Assembly (NCBI RefSeq): GCF_965218685.1
Contig: NZ_OZ244657.1
Location: 682,001 to 746,000, forward strand
DNA length: 64,000 bases
Direction of reading: 5' to 3'
Source: Thalassobius sp965218685
GTDB taxonomy: Bacteria > Pseudomonadota > Alphaproteobacteria > Rhodobacterales > Rhodobacteraceae
Shown here: positions 36,611-44,557 of the stretch, one piece after another
Position numbering within the stretch: the stretch's first letter is position 1
Layout: the number at the start of each line of letters is the position of its first letter
Program-made: the position numbers and the translations under genes
Notes under the pieces: model-generated
What the model saw: the letters and a program-made list of their open reading frames with translations, nothing else
The model's database searches: none
What the model was told of the DNA's origin: nothing

Positions 36611-37783
36611 TTATTGCTCCAGAGCTCCAATGAGCAAACGTGCAAGCGCCTCCTCGAGGGCCGGGACCAGATCGATGCTATCGTCCACGACACCAACGTC
36701 GGTATTGATCTGGAAAGCAATCGTGAGGTCGTGGTCCGCATAATGCCTGAGGCTTGAGACGTAGCCCGGAATCCAGCCGCCGTGACCGTAGACGGGACCG
36801 CGCGGTGTCTCCTTATAGATCGCAATACCAGCAGCATAGAACACGCCGGGGGCATCCGGATGGACAACCACCCCGTCCAACAAAGGGCCCAAATAGTCCG
36901 CGTCCATCGCAGTGCCGGAGAACAACGCATGCCCCCATAGAGCAAGGTCCGCTGAGGTGGAGGCAAATCCACCTCCTGTCCATTCGATCACTGGGTTCCA
37001 ATTCAGTCGACCGTCGTCATCCATTGTCCGGGGCGCGAGGCCGAAAGGATTGTTGTCGATGGTATAGCCAACGGCGAGGCCGTCCAGCATCGTTTTGTCC
37101 GATGGCACAGTAGCGGCAAGGCCAAGCGGCACGAGTAGGCGTTCAGCGGCGAGCTCGAACACACTTGCGTCCGTCGCAGCCTCCATGACCAAACCCAACA
37201 GAATGTAACCGGTATCGGTGTAACTCCATGCAGTCCCGGCCTCAAAGAGTGCTGGTTCATCCAACACAAAGGAGACCAAGGCGGTTGGATCGAACCTGTT
37301 CAAGCGACCCATCGCGATCAACTCGGTCGCAACTCCATCCATGTGGACATGATCCGGTAGCCCCGACGTATGACTGAGCAGGTGACCAACCGTTATCTCA
37401 GCCGCGTTCGGGACACGATCAAACCAAGGCTGTTCTCCGAGATGTTCCGACACCAAGTCGGATCGACTGATCAGCCCATCTGCCTCAAGGGATAGAACGA
37501 GAGCGCCCCAGATGGTTTTGCCGATACTGGCAGCCAGCATCCGGGTTTCGGGCGTCATCGGAATGCCCGCCTCGACATCCGAGTGGCCCACGGCATAGCT
37601 TCGAACGTTCCCGTCAGGGGCGGCATAGGCGACTGTCGCACCTGGAAACCCGTACGCTTTGCGGAAGGATTCCAACAGTACCTGCACTTCGGCGTCCGGG
37701 TCAGACGGGTCCCCGCTCGCCGCTTGGACAAAAAACAAAAGACATGCAGAAAGGGCCGCAGTTGCACGAAAGAGGGATATCAT
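36611..37783 (-). CDS. serine hydrolase (class C beta-lactamase / DD-peptidase-like)
   Basis: This 390-residue secreted protein has a signal peptide to about residue 24 and the penicillin-binding fold: S86-x-x-K89 in ASIGKT, Y188-T-D190 where Y-x-N is usual, and HGG in YGHGGWIPGY as the third motif. Such enzymes include esterases, D-aminopeptidases and beta-lactamases; the activity cannot be read from sequence. It is the last gene of a TetR-CPBP-hydrolase unit, 4 nt after the CPBP gene. Confidence 0.85.
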   Translation of the reverse strand: MISLFRATAALSACLLFFVQAASGDPSDPDAEVQVLLESFRKAYGFPGATVAYAAPDGNVRSYAVGHSDVEAGIPMTPETRMLAASIGKTIWGALVLSLEADGLISRSDLVSEHLGEQPWFDRVPNAAEITVGHLLSHTSGLPDHVHMDGVATELIAMGRLNRFDPTALVSFVLDEPALFEAGTAWSYTDTGYILLGLVMEAATDASVFELAAERLLVPLGLAATVPSDKTMLDGLAVGYTIDNNPFGLAPRTMDDDGRLNWNPVIEWTGGGFASTSADLALWGHALFSGTAMDADYLGPLLDGVVVHPDAPGVFYAAGIAIYKETPRGPVYGHGGWIPGYVSSLRHYADHDLTIAFQINTDVGVVDDSIDLVPALEEALARLLIGALEQ

Positions 37784-37787
37784 TGGC

Positions 37788-38621
37788 CTACCCTACGTCC
37801 CCGGGAATGACCTCGGTCATCGCACCGTTTTGAGTCAGCATGCTCTCTCGGTTCCACCAGACCACAGCACAGGCCACGACAAGCAGAAGCCACGTATCGT
37901 AGGGTTGAGCGTCCGGCCAGATCGGAAGGATTAGTTGCCAGTGGAACAGCATGGGCCAAAGGAGGCTGCCACGGCTTGAGTTGAAGATTGGTGTTACAAG
38001 GACTGCCAGAGTGATGTTGCCGATCAAGAACGGGAAAAAGTTCCACCCGGCGAATACCGTGCTAGACAGGAAGAACGCCGGAAGGTGCCAGACGCCCCAG
38101 ATGGTCCCTATGATCATGCCCGCCCAAAGAGGTGCCATGTGACGTTGTAGGATGGGCTGAACCACGCCGCGCCAGCCAAACTCTTCAATCGGACCCAAGA
38201 AGAGCATCATGAAGGTGATAGCGATCATTGCGCCGACGCCTTCGGGCGGAATGGGCGCAAGAAGCGGGCCCGACTTGAGAGACGACCCGATCAAGAAGCA
38301 GGCGGGGATGCCGATCAGGATGAAGACCACCCAGAGCGAAGACAATCGCCATAGGAAGAGCCGGGATAGAAAGGCTTTGAGGCCCGCAACACCGCCAAAG
38401 GTGAGCACAAGCAAGAAAGCCGAGATCGCCGGTGCCCATGTTGCGAGAAAGAAGAACGGGTGCGATCCGCTGATCTCTCCAAACGTCGAGGACGACCAGT
38501 CAGGTGCAACAATGTACATTCCGACGAGGCCCCAAGTGATGGCGAACGTCAGAAGAAAGAACCCTATCAGAGCATAAGATGGGACCGAGAAGGCCCGGGT
38601 CGGTGCAGCAATATCTTCCAT
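37788..38621 (-). CDS. CPBP-family intramembrane protease
   Basis: This 277-residue membrane protein has about eight helices and carries the CPBP (CAAX protease and bacteriocin-processing) motifs: E146-E147-x3-R151 in EEFGWRG and H179 in GVWHLP, with a further histidine in LFHWQL. Family members are glutamic intramembrane proteases linked to prenyl-protein or bacteriocin processing and immunity. It lies between the TetR gene and the serine hydrolase gene on the same strand. Confidence 0.85.
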   Translation of the reverse strand: MEDIAAPTRAFSVPSYALIGFFLLTFAITWGLVGMYIVAPDWSSSTFGEISGSHPFFFLATWAPAISAFLLVLTFGGVAGLKAFLSRLFLWRLSSLWVVFILIGIPACFLIGSSLKSGPLLAPIPPEGVGAMIAITFMMLFLGPIEEFGWRGVVQPILQRHMAPLWAGMIIGTIWGVWHLPAFFLSSTVFAGWNFFPFLIGNITLAVLVTPIFNSSRGSLLWPMLFHWQLILPIWPDAQPYDTWLLLVVACAVVWWNRESMLTQNGAMTEVIPGDVG

Positions 38622-38666
38622 GGGAAAATCCCCCAGTTGTTGAAATGTGTTTCCCTGCTCATGCCT

Positions 38667-39299
38667 CTACTCCACAGCCCGAAAGTGGTTCATGAAGTCA
38701 AAGCTTCCCGGCGTCGCGCCAAGTGCTTTTTCTATGATTGTTTGCATCACCAAGCGGCGTGTGCGGAGTTCGGCGTCACTGAATCCGAACATGTCCCCGT
38801 CTGTCAGGAACTGAGCGCCGGTGAAAAGAAACTGGATGGTCTCCAATGGCCTCTCGACCTCAAAGACACCCTCCCCGATCCCTTGTTCAACGATCTGCGC
38901 AAGGATTGGCGAGAGTTGGAGGACGGTCTGAATATTGGTGAGTTCGTGTAGTTCCCTGTTTTCAGGAAGATGCAGCATCTCCGCCACTTCCAGGCTGTCG
39001 TCACCGCCGATGTGACTGTTGCCGAGTAGCGCTTCCATCTTCTGCATCGCAGTGAGAGATGGTTCTTCTGCGACGCCCTTCGCCATTTCAACGATCTGGC
39101 TCAGCGTCTTGTCGACAATGGCTTCAAGGATGTCGGGCTTCGACTTGAAGTAGTAATAGAACGTCCCCTTGGCGACCCCGATCTCACGAATGATCATCTC
39201 CACCGAACACTTCGCATAGCCATGCTGACGAAAAAGCTGGTCGGCTGTTTCGACGATCTCTGCGCGCCGTTCCTCTGGGTCTTTGACGATCCGTGCCAT
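38667..39299 (-). CDS. TetR/AcrR-family regulator
   Basis: This 210-residue repressor has the TetR helix-turn-helix at about residues 12-58 (TADQLFRQHGYAKCSVEMIIREIGVAKGTFYYYFKSK, quoted here as its two ends TADQLF and FYYYFKSK) and an all-helical ligand domain. The ATG at 39299 is preferred. A 21-bp perfect inverted repeat lies 28-48 bp upstream, so it probably represses its own operon, which includes the CPBP and serine hydrolase genes downstream. Confidence 0.9.
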   Translation of the reverse strand: MARIVKDPEERRAEIVETADQLFRQHGYAKCSVEMIIREIGVAKGTFYYYFKSKPDILEAIVDKTLSQIVEMAKGVAEEPSLTAMQKMEALLGNSHIGGDDSLEVAEMLHLPENRELHELTNIQTVLQLSPILAQIVEQGIGEGVFEVERPLETIQFLFTGAQFLTDGDMFGFSDAELRTRRLVMQTIIEKALGATPGSFDFMNHFRAVE

Positions 39300-39326
39300 G
39301 GGTAGTCTCCAATTCTCACTCTTCAT

Positions 39327-39347
39327 ACTGACTGACCGTCAGTCAGT
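39327..39347. promoter_or_regulatory. predicted TetR operator
   Basis: ACTGACTGA and TCAGTCAGT flank a 3-nt centre, a perfect 9-bp inverted repeat of the TGAC/GTCA type bound by many TetR proteins. It lies upstream of the TetR start at the expected promoter position. Confidence 0.75.
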
Positions 39348-39349
39348 CA

Positions 39350-39989
39350 AGCCAATCAATTGCTCGAAAGACACTCCGATGCTGAACTGGCATCCGAGGG
39401 ATCAAACTGGCTCTGTGATCCCGTCGATCAGCAACATTGGGTTGCGGCTGGGATGGGCATGGTGGACCGGAGGGTCAACCATGGAAACCACATCACTTCT
39501 TGCCAGCGCCCGAAGATAACGTCCCGGAAATCTGCGAGGATTTGGTGCAGTTATGTGTAGGCATCCAGATCAAGCGTCTTCACACTGATCGCCTGCCCAG
39601 TCTCGAAGTCGAAGAAATCCACACCCGGATGGTCGCGGAACTCTTCTTCCAACCAGTCTCCCTGGCCCTCATCCTCGGGTCGTGCCGCCAAGCGTCGTTC
39701 TTTCCAAGAGCGGACCCTCGAATCCGCTCAGTTGAATAGGGCGATGCTGCGATCAGTGCAGATTTCAGAGAAGCGCAGATAGCAGCATTTGCATAGTTGG
39801 GAAATCATCATATCTCTGGGGTAAGCAGCCGGAGCCATAGCAAGAAAAGCTGACATTGGTGAACCCTAGCAGCAAAAAATTCGACCCAGATTGTGGCGGT
39901 GCAGGCCAATGCCGACCCTTCGTGTTTCTAGAACGGGTTGGCATTGAGATCCCACAGCTTTTGACGAGTCTGTCGTTAGTCCGGCTAGC
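39350..39989. other. gap with gene relics
   Basis: This 640-bp stretch has no intact gene. It contains a short sequence (about 39455-39520) similar to the 5' end of the integrase relic at 35848, and a reverse-strand fragment of a toxin-like protein (39551-39727). The remainder, 39730-39989, shows nothing I can assign. Confidence 0.5.
39551..39727 (-). pseudogene. C-terminal fragment resembling a CdiA-type endonuclease toxin
   Basis: On the reverse strand a 58-codon frame ends at 39551 and reads ...GVDFFDFETGQAISVKTLDLDAYT. The pattern FDFFD-x2-TG-x-A-x-S-x-KTLD is known from polymorphic toxin nuclease domains of the CdiA-EC869 group. There is an in-frame stop just upstream, no start codon with a binding site and no toxin N-terminus, so this is a broken remnant. 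The similarity is recalled from the motif and not searched. Confidence 0.35.
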
Positions 39990-40349
39990 TCAATCGTGAT
40001 GGAACAGCTTTGACGTAATCGTCCAGGCACCGTCGATGTGCAACAGATGAAAAGTGTTGATGAACGATAAGCCGTAAAGGTTGTCCTCGACTATTGTGGC
40101 CGAGGCAGTGCGGCCTGTAACTGTAAGCTCCGTAATTTCCGCTGTATAATCAGGACCGACCTTGTTCGCAGCGATTGCATCGAAGAAAGGCTGAGGGCCG
40201 CCCAGCAACAGGTCGGGTCCGAGATAGCCAGACATAACGGCGGATTTGTGGAACAGAGATTTCAGCAAAGCCGGGTCAGAGTCGGCCGTTCCCTTAATGT
40301 AGTCTGCAATGATGGTTTTGACCGCTTGGATATTTGCTGTTCTGCTCAT
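39990..40349 (-). CDS. putative lumazine-binding / NTF2-like protein
   Basis: This 119-residue protein has the alpha+beta cone fold of the NTF2 superfamily, closest to the putative lumazine-binding group: VKTIIADYIKGTADSDPALLKSLFH near the N-terminus and WTITSKLFHHD at the end. Function unknown. It follows the DJ-1/PfpI gene by 3 nt, so the two are surely co-transcribed and possibly work on the same compound. Confidence 0.8.
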   Translation of the reverse strand: MSRTANIQAVKTIIADYIKGTADSDPALLKSLFHKSAVMSGYLGPDLLLGGPQPFFDAIAANKVGPDYTAEITELTVTGRTASATIVEDNLYGLSFINTFHLLHIDGAWTITSKLFHHD

Positions 40350-40352
40350 CGA

Positions 40353-41036
40353 TCAGGCCGCCTTTGTCTTGGTGTATTCAAACAGGTCGCCCGCCAATTG
40401 GCTGACTTGTCCACGGATTGCTTGTACCGCGAATTCTGGAGCGGTTTCGGGTCCGCCCGAATTAAATGGCGGCGCCGGACGGTATTCGAACAGGAGTTGC
40501 ATTACATGCGCCGCTGGCTCTTCAATGATTTCGGAAATCACAGTCAGCGCAAAATCCAGGCCTGCGGTCATACCACCGCCAGTGATGCGGTTGCCCGAAA
40601 TGCAGACACGCTCATCGACTTGGTCGACTTTGGGGAAGTTGGAGAGCGCTTCAGTAAAGGCCCAATGGGTTGCAGCCTTGTGTCCATCGAGTAGCCCCGC
40701 TTCCGCCAGGATCAATGAGCCGGTGCAGACTGAGGTCACATAGTCCGCCTTCTCTCCCGCCTTGCGCACAAAATCAATGACCTCTTTGTCCTGCATCTGT
40801 TTCAGCACATTGCCGCCGCCGGGCATGACCAGAACATCAATGTCTGGGCAGTCGTCAAATCCGTATTGCGGCGTCAGGTAGACACCCGCATCACACAACA
40901 GCGGATCAGTGGTCTTGGAGAATGTGAAGGTCTCAATCCCAGGTGCCATGGCAAAGAATTGCAAAGGCGCGTAGCCGTCGATCATGGTCATGTTCTCAAA
41001 AATGTAAATTCCGACTTTCTTGGGTCTGTCTGTCAT
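40353..41036 (-). CDS. DJ-1/PfpI-family protein (isonitrile hydratase-like)
   Basis: This 227-residue protein of the DJ-1/PfpI superfamily has the nucleophile elbow at C104 in TSVCTGSLILAEAGLL and a following HWAF motif. The nearest characterised relatives I recall are isonitrile hydratases (InhA), but the family also includes glyoxalases and amidases. It lies 18 nt after the GlxA-type regulator gene, and the regulator's own sensory domain belongs to the same superfamily. Confidence 0.85.
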   Translation of the reverse strand: MTDRPKKVGIYIFENMTMIDGYAPLQFFAMAPGIETFTFSKTTDPLLCDAGVYLTPQYGFDDCPDIDVLVMPGGGNVLKQMQDKEVIDFVRKAGEKADYVTSVCTGSLILAEAGLLDGHKAATHWAFTEALSNFPKVDQVDERVCISGNRITGGGMTAGLDFALTVISEIIEEPAAHVMQLLFEYRPAPPFNSGGPETAPEFAVQAIRGQVSQLAGDLFEYTKTKAA

Positions 41037-41054
41037 GGGTTTCTTCCTTTGGTT

Positions 41055-42065
41055 TCAGTTTTGGAGACGAAAACGCTCGCGGTATTCCTGCGGGTTCACG
41101 TGGAGCATGCGATTGAAGCTGCGGCGCATCCGGTCAGCACTTTGAAATCCGGTAGCCGAGGCAATCAGGTCCATCGGCATGTCAGTTGTTTCCAGGTAGC
41201 TTCTTGCGGCACGCACACGCAGTTTTTCGATGTATTTGGACGGGGTGTTGCCAATCTTGTCTGCAAAGCGGCGGGCGAAGTTGCGAGGGCTCATCGAGCA
41301 CTGGTCGGCCATCGCCTCGACACTCAGATCGGTATCCAGGTGGTCCTGAGCCCAGATTAATACCTTGGCAATTGGATCGGTTGCGACCTCGGACGGCGGG
41401 AGGAAAGAGCTGAACTGCGATTGCCCGCCAGGGCGCTTGAGGAACATGACCCAAAGCTGAGCGACAGACAGGGCGATTTCAGACCCGAAGTCGCTTTCGA
41501 TCAGGGCCAGAGCAAGGTCCATGCCAGCCGTAATGCCGGCTGAAGTAAACACATGGCCGTCCTGAACGAAGATCTTATCCTCGTCGACCTCGATCTCCGG
41601 GTACTCGCGAGCGAGTTGGTCCGACCAGTTCCAATGCGTCGTCGCTTTTCGGTTATTTAGAAGCCCCGCCGCAGCCAGCAAAAACGCCCCGGTGCATATG
41701 CTGGCCACGCGGGTGGCGCGCTTGGACAGCATTTGGATCGCAGCGCACATGTCAGCGTCTCGGGCAACTTCAATGGCGTTTTCACCGCCTGCGATCAAGA
41801 AAATGTCTATGCTTCCTTCGCCCAGTTCAGCAAGGGCGATGGTGTTGATTGTCACCCCAGCCGGGTTTGTGCTGATCAGCCCCCCCTTCAGCGAGACCAT
41901 CTCGATTTCGTAAATCGGGGCGGACGTTTGAAACGCCATCTGGGCCCCTGCCAATACGTCCACCGGTCCGACAGTGTCCAGCGAGCTGGCTCCCTCAAAT
42001 GTTAGCATCACAACCCGTTTGGGCTTGGATGGCGCGATGGCGGCGGGCTTGGTGAAAGTGTGCAT
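41055..42065 (-). CDS. GlxA-family regulator (DJ-1/PfpI sensor + AraC HTH)
   Basis: This 336-residue transcription factor has an N-terminal DJ-1/PfpI-like domain (elbow in ASICTGAFLLAAAGLL) and a C-terminal AraC DNA-binding domain with two helix-turn-helix motifs, ending in ATGFQSADRMRRSFNRMLHVNPQEYR. Family members sense small amines or related metabolites. The chosen start is ATG 42065. A 37-bp element at 42090-42126, repeated upstream of the aldehyde dehydrogenase gene, is its likely binding site. Confidence 0.88.
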   Translation of the reverse strand: MHTFTKPAAIAPSKPKRVVMLTFEGASSLDTVGPVDVLAGAQMAFQTSAPIYEIEMVSLKGGLISTNPAGVTINTIALAELGEGSIDIFLIAGGENAIEVARDADMCAAIQMLSKRATRVASICTGAFLLAAAGLLNNRKATTHWNWSDQLAREYPEIEVDEDKIFVQDGHVFTSAGITAGMDLALALIESDFGSEIALSVAQLWVMFLKRPGGQSQFSSFLPPSEVATDPIAKVLIWAQDHLDTDLSVEAMADQCSMSPRNFARRFADKIGNTPSKYIEKLRVRAARSYLETTDMPMDLIASATGFQSADRMRRSFNRMLHVNPQEYRERFRLQN

Positions 42066-42089
42066 GATGGTAATATCCCAATAGCTCAA

Positions 42090-42126
42090 TTTGGCAGCAA
42101 TGAACTTCTACCGTCATTTTCTGCCA
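42090..42126 (-). promoter_or_regulatory. conserved 37-bp element upstream of GlxA-type regulator
   Basis: This is one of two copies; the other is at 43622-43658. Both have blocks TTTGGCAGCAATGA, N7, CCGTC, N5 and CTGCCA, with 26 of 37 positions identical and identical spacing. The outer TGGCAG and CTGCCA are inverted repeats. It lies 25-61 bp upstream of the regulator start, suggesting autoregulation. Confidence 0.65.
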
Positions 42127-42140
42127 GAACGAACATCCGG

Positions 42141-43544
42141 TCAGCCGTGAACCACCTGAATATTGGTGTATTCGTTCAGGCCTTCTTCCCCAAATTGCAC
42201 ACCTATGCCTGAGCCCTTGTGTCCGCCAAAGGGCGCGTCGGGACGGATTCCGCCATGGGAATTAATCCAGACCGTGCCACATTCCATGTCCCGCGCCATG
42301 TTGCGCGCCTTGTCGATGTCGCGCGTCCAAACAGACCCGCCCAAGCCATTGTTGCTGTCATTGGCGGCAGCCATCACCTTGGCCTCGTCGGTGAATTTGA
42401 TCAGTGGAAGGGCGGGGCCAAATTGCTCCTCATCCACCAACGCATCGCCGTTTTGCAGGCCTGCCACAAGAGTTGGTGGATAGAACAATCCGTCACCACT
42501 TTCACCGCCAATCAAAATTTCTCCTTTTCCCTTCGCGGCATCAACAAGGCGCGTGACCTTGTCGTGCTGCGCCCTGTTCTGCACCGGGCCGAGGACAGCG
42601 TGTTCGTCCATGCCATCACCCACCGCGACACCCTTCGCAAACTCAGTCAGCGCATTACACACATCGTCATAGACATCCGCATGTACATAGGCGCGTTTCA
42701 TCGCGGCACAGGTTTGCCCGTTGTTGATGAACGCACCCCAGAACAAGCCTTCGACAATTTCTTCGGCATTCACATCGCCCAGAATGATCCCGGCGTCATT
42801 GCCGCCAAGCTCCAGCGTCAGGCGTTTCATTGTCTCGGACGCTGACATCATCACCTTCTGCCCCGTGGCGCAGGAACCGGTAAAGACCAGCTTTTGAATG
42901 CCCGGATGGGCAGACATTGCTGCACCGATATTGTCACCTTCATCGGACGAAGGTACGCAGTTCACAACCCCCGCAGGCAGAACCTCGTTCATCAACTCGA
43001 TCATACGCAGGGTCGACAGCGGAGTATTTGGCGATGGTTTGGATACCACAGTGTTGCCAGAGCGCAGTGCGGGCAGAATATGCCAGACCGCAATCATCAC
43101 TGGCCAGTTCCAGGGTGTGATCGACCCAACCACACCGATGGGCTTGCGAAGCAATTCGACGCGTCCTTGATCGTCATCCTGGATCATCTTGGTTGTCATA
43201 TCGAGGCTGCTTGTATGCCCAGCCCAAGCCCCAGCGCCGCCGAGCTCGAACCGTGAGCCAAGTCCGTTCAGCGGTTTTCCCTGTTCCATGGTCAACAACG
43301 CGGCCAGTTCCTCGGAATGCGCGCCTACTTTTTCAGTGATCTTCGTGCAGTAGTCCTTCAGCTCAGCATCGGGCAGCTTTGACCAACTTTGAAATGCAAC
43401 CTCTGCCGCAGTAACCGCTTGATCCAGATCGGAAAAACTAGCATTTGGGGCCTCTCCAACCTGCACTCCAGTCGATGGATTCTTGACTTCAAAGACGTCC
43501 GCTGCGGCAAGCTTTTCCCCACCAATGATCATTCCGTATGACAT
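42141..43544 (-). CDS. aldehyde dehydrogenase
   Basis: This 467-residue aldehyde dehydrogenase carries N146 in PWNWP, the general base E245 in ELGGND (ELGGK in most relatives) and the nucleophile C279 in NNGQTCAA. Substrate unknown. It lies upstream of the GlxA-type gene on the same strand but has its own promoter region, which contains the second copy of the 37-bp element. That links it to the GlxA regulator and the DJ-1 enzyme as one probable regulon. Confidence 0.9.
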   Translation of the reverse strand: MSYGMIIGGEKLAAADVFEVKNPSTGVQVGEAPNASFSDLDQAVTAAEVAFQSWSKLPDAELKDYCTKITEKVGAHSEELAALLTMEQGKPLNGLGSRFELGGAGAWAGHTSSLDMTTKMIQDDDQGRVELLRKPIGVVGSITPWNWPVMIAVWHILPALRSGNTVVSKPSPNTPLSTLRMIELMNEVLPAGVVNCVPSSDEGDNIGAAMSAHPGIQKLVFTGSCATGQKVMMSASETMKRLTLELGGNDAGIILGDVNAEEIVEGLFWGAFINNGQTCAAMKRAYVHADVYDDVCNALTEFAKGVAVGDGMDEHAVLGPVQNRAQHDKVTRLVDAAKGKGEILIGGESGDGLFYPPTLVAGLQNGDALVDEEQFGPALPLIKFTDEAKVMAAANDSNNGLGGSVWTRDIDKARNMARDMECGTVWINSHGGIRPDAPFGGHKGSGIGVQFGEEGLNEYTNIQVVHG

Positions 43545-43859
43545 GATTTTCCTCCATTCTGACGAGGCCTCGCCAAACGCGCCTCAAATTCCCTTGGAGG
43601 TTATTTTTGTAGATCTGTATCTTTGGCAGCAATGACAATGAGCCGTCGAAAACTGCCAATACTAGTGTAGGTCCTGCGAGAAATGGGCCCACAGGAAGAG
43701 CGCAGCATCCAACCTTTTGGGCACGCGCCCGTCATAGGTAGCAACAGTCTGTTTTTGAGAGCTTGAAAGTCCATTTATTGAAACTGTGACCTGCCACTGA
43801 ACTTTCACCCATTCGGGACCCGAGCCCTTTGGATCGATACGCCGGTTGGCGCAAATGGA
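43545..43859. other. upstream region of aldehyde dehydrogenase
   Basis: This 315-bp stretch holds the second 37-bp element at 43622-43658 and GGAGGTT near 43600; the remainder up to the IS3 relic shows nothing I can assign. Confidence 0.45.
43622..43658 (-). promoter_or_regulatory. conserved 37-bp element upstream of aldehyde dehydrogenase
   Basis: This is the second copy of the element described at 42090-42126. Here it lies 78-114 bp upstream of the aldehyde dehydrogenase start. The identical block order and length make chance similarity unlikely; the regulator is inferred to be the GlxA-type protein encoded between the two. Confidence 0.65.
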
Positions 43860-44336
43860 GCAAGCGACAGCCGCCACGCCGCCCCGAAATCGACCTTCCG
43901 GGATCGCCGCCAAGCATTCCCTTGTCACGTCGACAACCACGTTCAGGATCCGAAACCGCTGGTGCAGCTCCGTCTCTGCGGCTCTGACCGACCGGTACGG
44001 GATCATCTTGCGGTCCGCGCCGACAATCGGCCCGCCGTTCCAACAGGCCCATCTCGGCCGCAGATGCGCGACGGCGGCGCGCTTCACGTCGGGCCTCCGC
44101 ATCTTTGCCAGAAGTTCCTTCATCGCCGCAGTGTCGAGCATCTGTTCGGCTAACAGCTTCTTCAGCTTGGCATTCTCGTCTTCCAGCGCCTTCAGTCGTT
44201 TCGCGTCGGAAACCGTCATGCCGCCATACTTGGCCTTCCTTGTTTAGATGGTGCCCTCCGACAACCCGTGCTTGCAGCACAGATCGCCCGGCGGGCAATG
44301 AATGATCTGCTCTTCACTGTATCTCGTTCGCTTCAT
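43860..44336 (-). pseudogene. relic of an IS3-family transposase
   Basis: Reverse-strand pieces of an IS3 orfA/orfB pair are recognisable. From 44336 comes MKRTRYSEEQII, then damaged sequence with a stop. Then TVSDAKRLKALEDENAKLKK and LLAEQMLDTAAMKELL match the leucine-zipper part of orfA. After a large internal deletion, RFRILNVVVDVTRECLAAIP matches the DDE-domain start of orfB. The end is frameshifted. It cannot be active and marks past insertion at the edge of the accessory region. Confidence 0.8.
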
Positions 44337-44557
44337 TGTCCGTCCTCTTCTTGGGGCGGACTCTAGTTCCAAACGGAGGAAAAATCCCGTGGCAGGTCAT
44401 TCGTTCTCAACCAGATTACTCCGTCATTTTCCATCGAAGTCCCAAACGCTGCCAAAGTGCGGGCCGTGCTCGAACCACCGAACTGGAACACCTTGCTGGG
44501 GCTGATCGAGGGTCAGGCGGCCCGGGGAAAGGGAACCCGGGCAACCTGTGCCTGAAC

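Larger units (their letters stand above)
31555..44336. other. accessory region (putative genomic island) beside tRNA-Lys
   Basis: This segment runs from the tRNA-Lys 3' end to the IS3 relic and differs from its flanks. It holds an IS91-like element, a decayed integrase, an IS3 relic, a toxin fragment, two truncated frames and long gaps, mixed with regulators and catabolic genes. The flanks are densely packed core genes. Base composition looks somewhat more A+T-rich between about 34.5 and 44 kb, by eye only. Boundaries are inferred; no flanking direct repeats were found. Confidence 0.5.

Noticed and set aside
44340..44557. open frame on the + strand ending near 44550
   Set aside because: It lacks a start with binding site and any recognisable domain; at most a relic of coding sequence cut by the IS3 insertion.
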